From: Streptomyces sp. SID13726
Lineage (GTDB): Bacteria; Actinomycetota; Actinomycetes; Streptomycetales; Streptomycetaceae
Assembly: GCF_010548375.1 (NCBI RefSeq)
Contig: NZ_JAAGLY010000001.1
Coordinates: 892,535 to 956,534, forward strand
DNA length: 64,000 bases
Direction of reading: 5' to 3'
The notes below the pieces were generated by a model. It saw only the letters and a program-made list of their open reading frames with translations. It was not told where the DNA came from and ran no database searches. Shown here piece by piece: positions 63,111 to 64,000 of the stretch. Every line of letters begins with the position of its first letter. Position 1 is the stretch's first letter. A program made the translations under genes and the position numbers.

Positions 63111-63470
63111 TCAGGCCTGGACCGTGACGTTGCGGTCCACGTACTCGTAGATCACCCCGTCCGGGTGCATCGCGATCAGGTTGCGGCCCGCCGGCGTGGG
63201 CACCGGGCCCGCCACGACGTGGGCGCCCAGCTCGGTGAGCACCTGGGCGGCCTCCTCGACGTCCTTCACCGCGATGGTCGCCGCGACCTTGCGCAGCACC
63301 TCCAGCTCCGCCTCGGGGCCGCTCATCAGCAGGAAGCAGCCCACCGCGGCCACCTGGACGCCGCCGCGCTCGAAACGGAGGGCCGTCGTGCCCGCCAGAC
63401 GTTCGTAGAAGACGACCGCGGCATCCAGGTCGTCGACGCAGACACGCAGCGTGGTTCCCAGAATCTCCAT
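63111..63470 (-). CDS. VOC-family (glyoxalase-like) protein
   Basis: 119 aa, one pair of beta-alpha-beta-beta-beta modules: LRVCVDDLDAAVVFYERLAG and AMHPDGVIYEYVDR are the two halves. Members bind metal or antibiotics or act on small substrates; the metal ligands cannot be fixed here. ATG 63470 has a TAGGCT -10 box 7 nt upstream, so leaderless. Confidence 0.82.
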   Translation of the reverse strand: MEILGTTLRVCVDDLDAAVVFYERLAGTTALRFERGGVQVAAVGCFLLMSGPEAELEVLRKVAATIAVKDVEEAAQVLTELGAHVVAGPVPTPAGRNLIAMHPDGVIYEYVDRNVTVQA

Positions 63471-63477
63471 GCCGACG

Positions 63478-63483
63478 AGCCTA
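63478..63483 (-). promoter_or_regulatory. -10 box of leaderless VOC gene
   Basis: TAGGCT on the - strand, 7 nt before ATG 63470. Confidence 0.45.
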
Positions 63484-63603
63484 GTTCGGGCGGCCGGGCG
63501 CCGGAGATCGTTTCACGCGATCCTCCCGACCCTGCCCCCGGTGCCGCACAGCCGCCGGACCGGGCCGACGTTAAGCGGACGCCCGCGCGGGTACCCGGCG
63601 GCC

Positions 63604-64000
63604 ATGGAGCGCATGGATCACCTGGAGCATCTGGACAAGCATCTGGTCGACGAGCTGGCGCAGGTCGCGCGCGAGACCATCCGGGAGGAGCTGCGTGAGC
63701 AGACGCGCAAGCAGCGGCGTACGGCCATGCTGTACGCCGCGTCCGGCGCCGTCGCCCTGTACGCGGGCGCGGCCCTGGCACTCGCCGTGGGCCTCGCACT
63801 CGCCCTCGGACTGCCCGACTGGGCCGCCGCGCTGATCACCGCCGCGATCCTGGGCGCGGCCGCCTATCTGCTGCGCGGTGGCCGCGACCAGGCCGTGGTT
63901 GAGGACCCGGTTGGTGCGCCGGTAGTTGCGGTGCTGGGCCCAGGCGAGCCCGGCGAGCGCCAGCACGCCGAGGCCGATCGCGGCCCACGGGTAGGGGGTG
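63604..64000 (+). CDS. Holin-like small membrane protein, 3' part altered
   Basis: ATG 63604, no stop before the window ends. Residues 1-35 are charged and helical (LDKHLVDELAQVARETIREE), followed by two membrane helices (MLYAASGAVALYAGAALALA, ALITAAILGAAAYLL), matching the actinobacterial phage-holin-superfamily-III type proteins found on Streptomyces chromosomes. From about position 63885 codons lose their G/C-ending pattern (about 71 percent G/C-ending versus well over 90 percent before), so the true protein end seems to be lost. Confidence 0.6.
   Translation, partial: MERMDHLEHLDKHLVDELAQVARETIREELREQTRKQRRTAMLYAASGAVALYAGAALALAVGLALALGLPDWAAALITAAILGAAAYLLRGGRDQAVVEDPVGAPVVAVLGPGEPGERQHAEADRGPRVGG
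63874..63999 (-). CDS. Partial membrane protein on the opposite strand
   Basis: On the - strand 42 consecutive codons all end in G or C and read PWAAIGLGVLALAGLAWAQ, then HRNYRRTNRVLNHGLVAATA, a membrane helix followed by a basic stretch and another helix start. It enters from the right of the window. The frame stays open beyond 63874 but with poor codons (CAG CAG ATA), so the real gene appears to break here. Confidence 0.55.

Overview
The window is high-GC actinobacterial chromosome, almost certainly Streptomyces. Third codon positions are nearly all G or C, GTG starts are common, and many genes have Tat signals or start codons that overlap the previous stop. The clearest anchor is the ethylmalonyl-CoA gene order ccr-ecm-mcl-mch-mcd (18.7-24.8 kb), typical of Streptomyces, with pssA/psd next to it. 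No rRNA, tRNA, CRISPR array, insertion sequence or secondary-metabolite core enzyme was seen.

Layout. 0-10.5 kb: a secreted GH2 beta-galactosidase with a LamG domain inserted in its barrel; an Ada-AlkA fusion plus ogt (alkylation repair); a sirtuin paired with a GNAT acetyltransferase; NUDIX hydrolase; ADP-ribosylglycohydrolase; glycerate kinase. 10.5-17 kb: a PucR-type regulator divergent from a five-gene Liv-type ABC transporter operon. 17-18.5 kb: phosphatidylserine synthase and decarboxylase. 18.7-32 kb: ethylmalonyl-CoA pathway operon, a CdaR-type regulator divergent from an MFS/FAD-oxidoreductase pair, a TetR regulator and a tandem-duplicated 3-hydroxybutyryl-CoA dehydrogenase. 32-44.2 kb: mostly single housekeeping or accessory genes (HEAT protein, GNAT, RidA, secreted tripeptidyl-aminopeptidase-like hydrolase, radical SAM, SRPBCC, an MFS pump fused to three carboxypeptidase-regulatory-like domains, a PAS-GAF-PP2C-ATPase phosphatase, a methyltransferase and a secreted propeller protein).

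44.3-50.8 kb is the most unusual part. Three secreted proteins carry a two-disulfide, neocarzinostatin-like domain, four copies in all. Two of these proteins end in LAXTG sortase signals. They sit with an HtaA-like protein and, divergently, a HmuT-type heme-binding lipoprotein. Two 19-bp DtxR/IdeR/DmdR-type iron boxes lie in the two promoter regions. No heme permease or ATPase gene is present; the hmuT stop codon lies inside a 24-bp tandem repeat array. I infer an iron-regulated, cell-wall-anchored heme or iron capture system.

51-63.5 kb: an acyltransferase, a four-gene peptidase operon (DppA, M20, S9, S66), a secreted S15-type peptidase behind strong palindromes, LapA-like protein, GNAT, DUF6204-like protein, an arginase-family protein with altered metal ligands, a DUF5107-TPR protein and a VOC protein. 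In the last 130 bases coding character switches abruptly from the + strand (a holin-like membrane protein) to the - strand, with no stop codon for either, which suggests a rearrangement or assembly join.

A recurrent regulatory theme is leaderless expression: at least ten genes have a TANNNT -10 box 6-8 nt before the start codon and no usable ribosome binding site.
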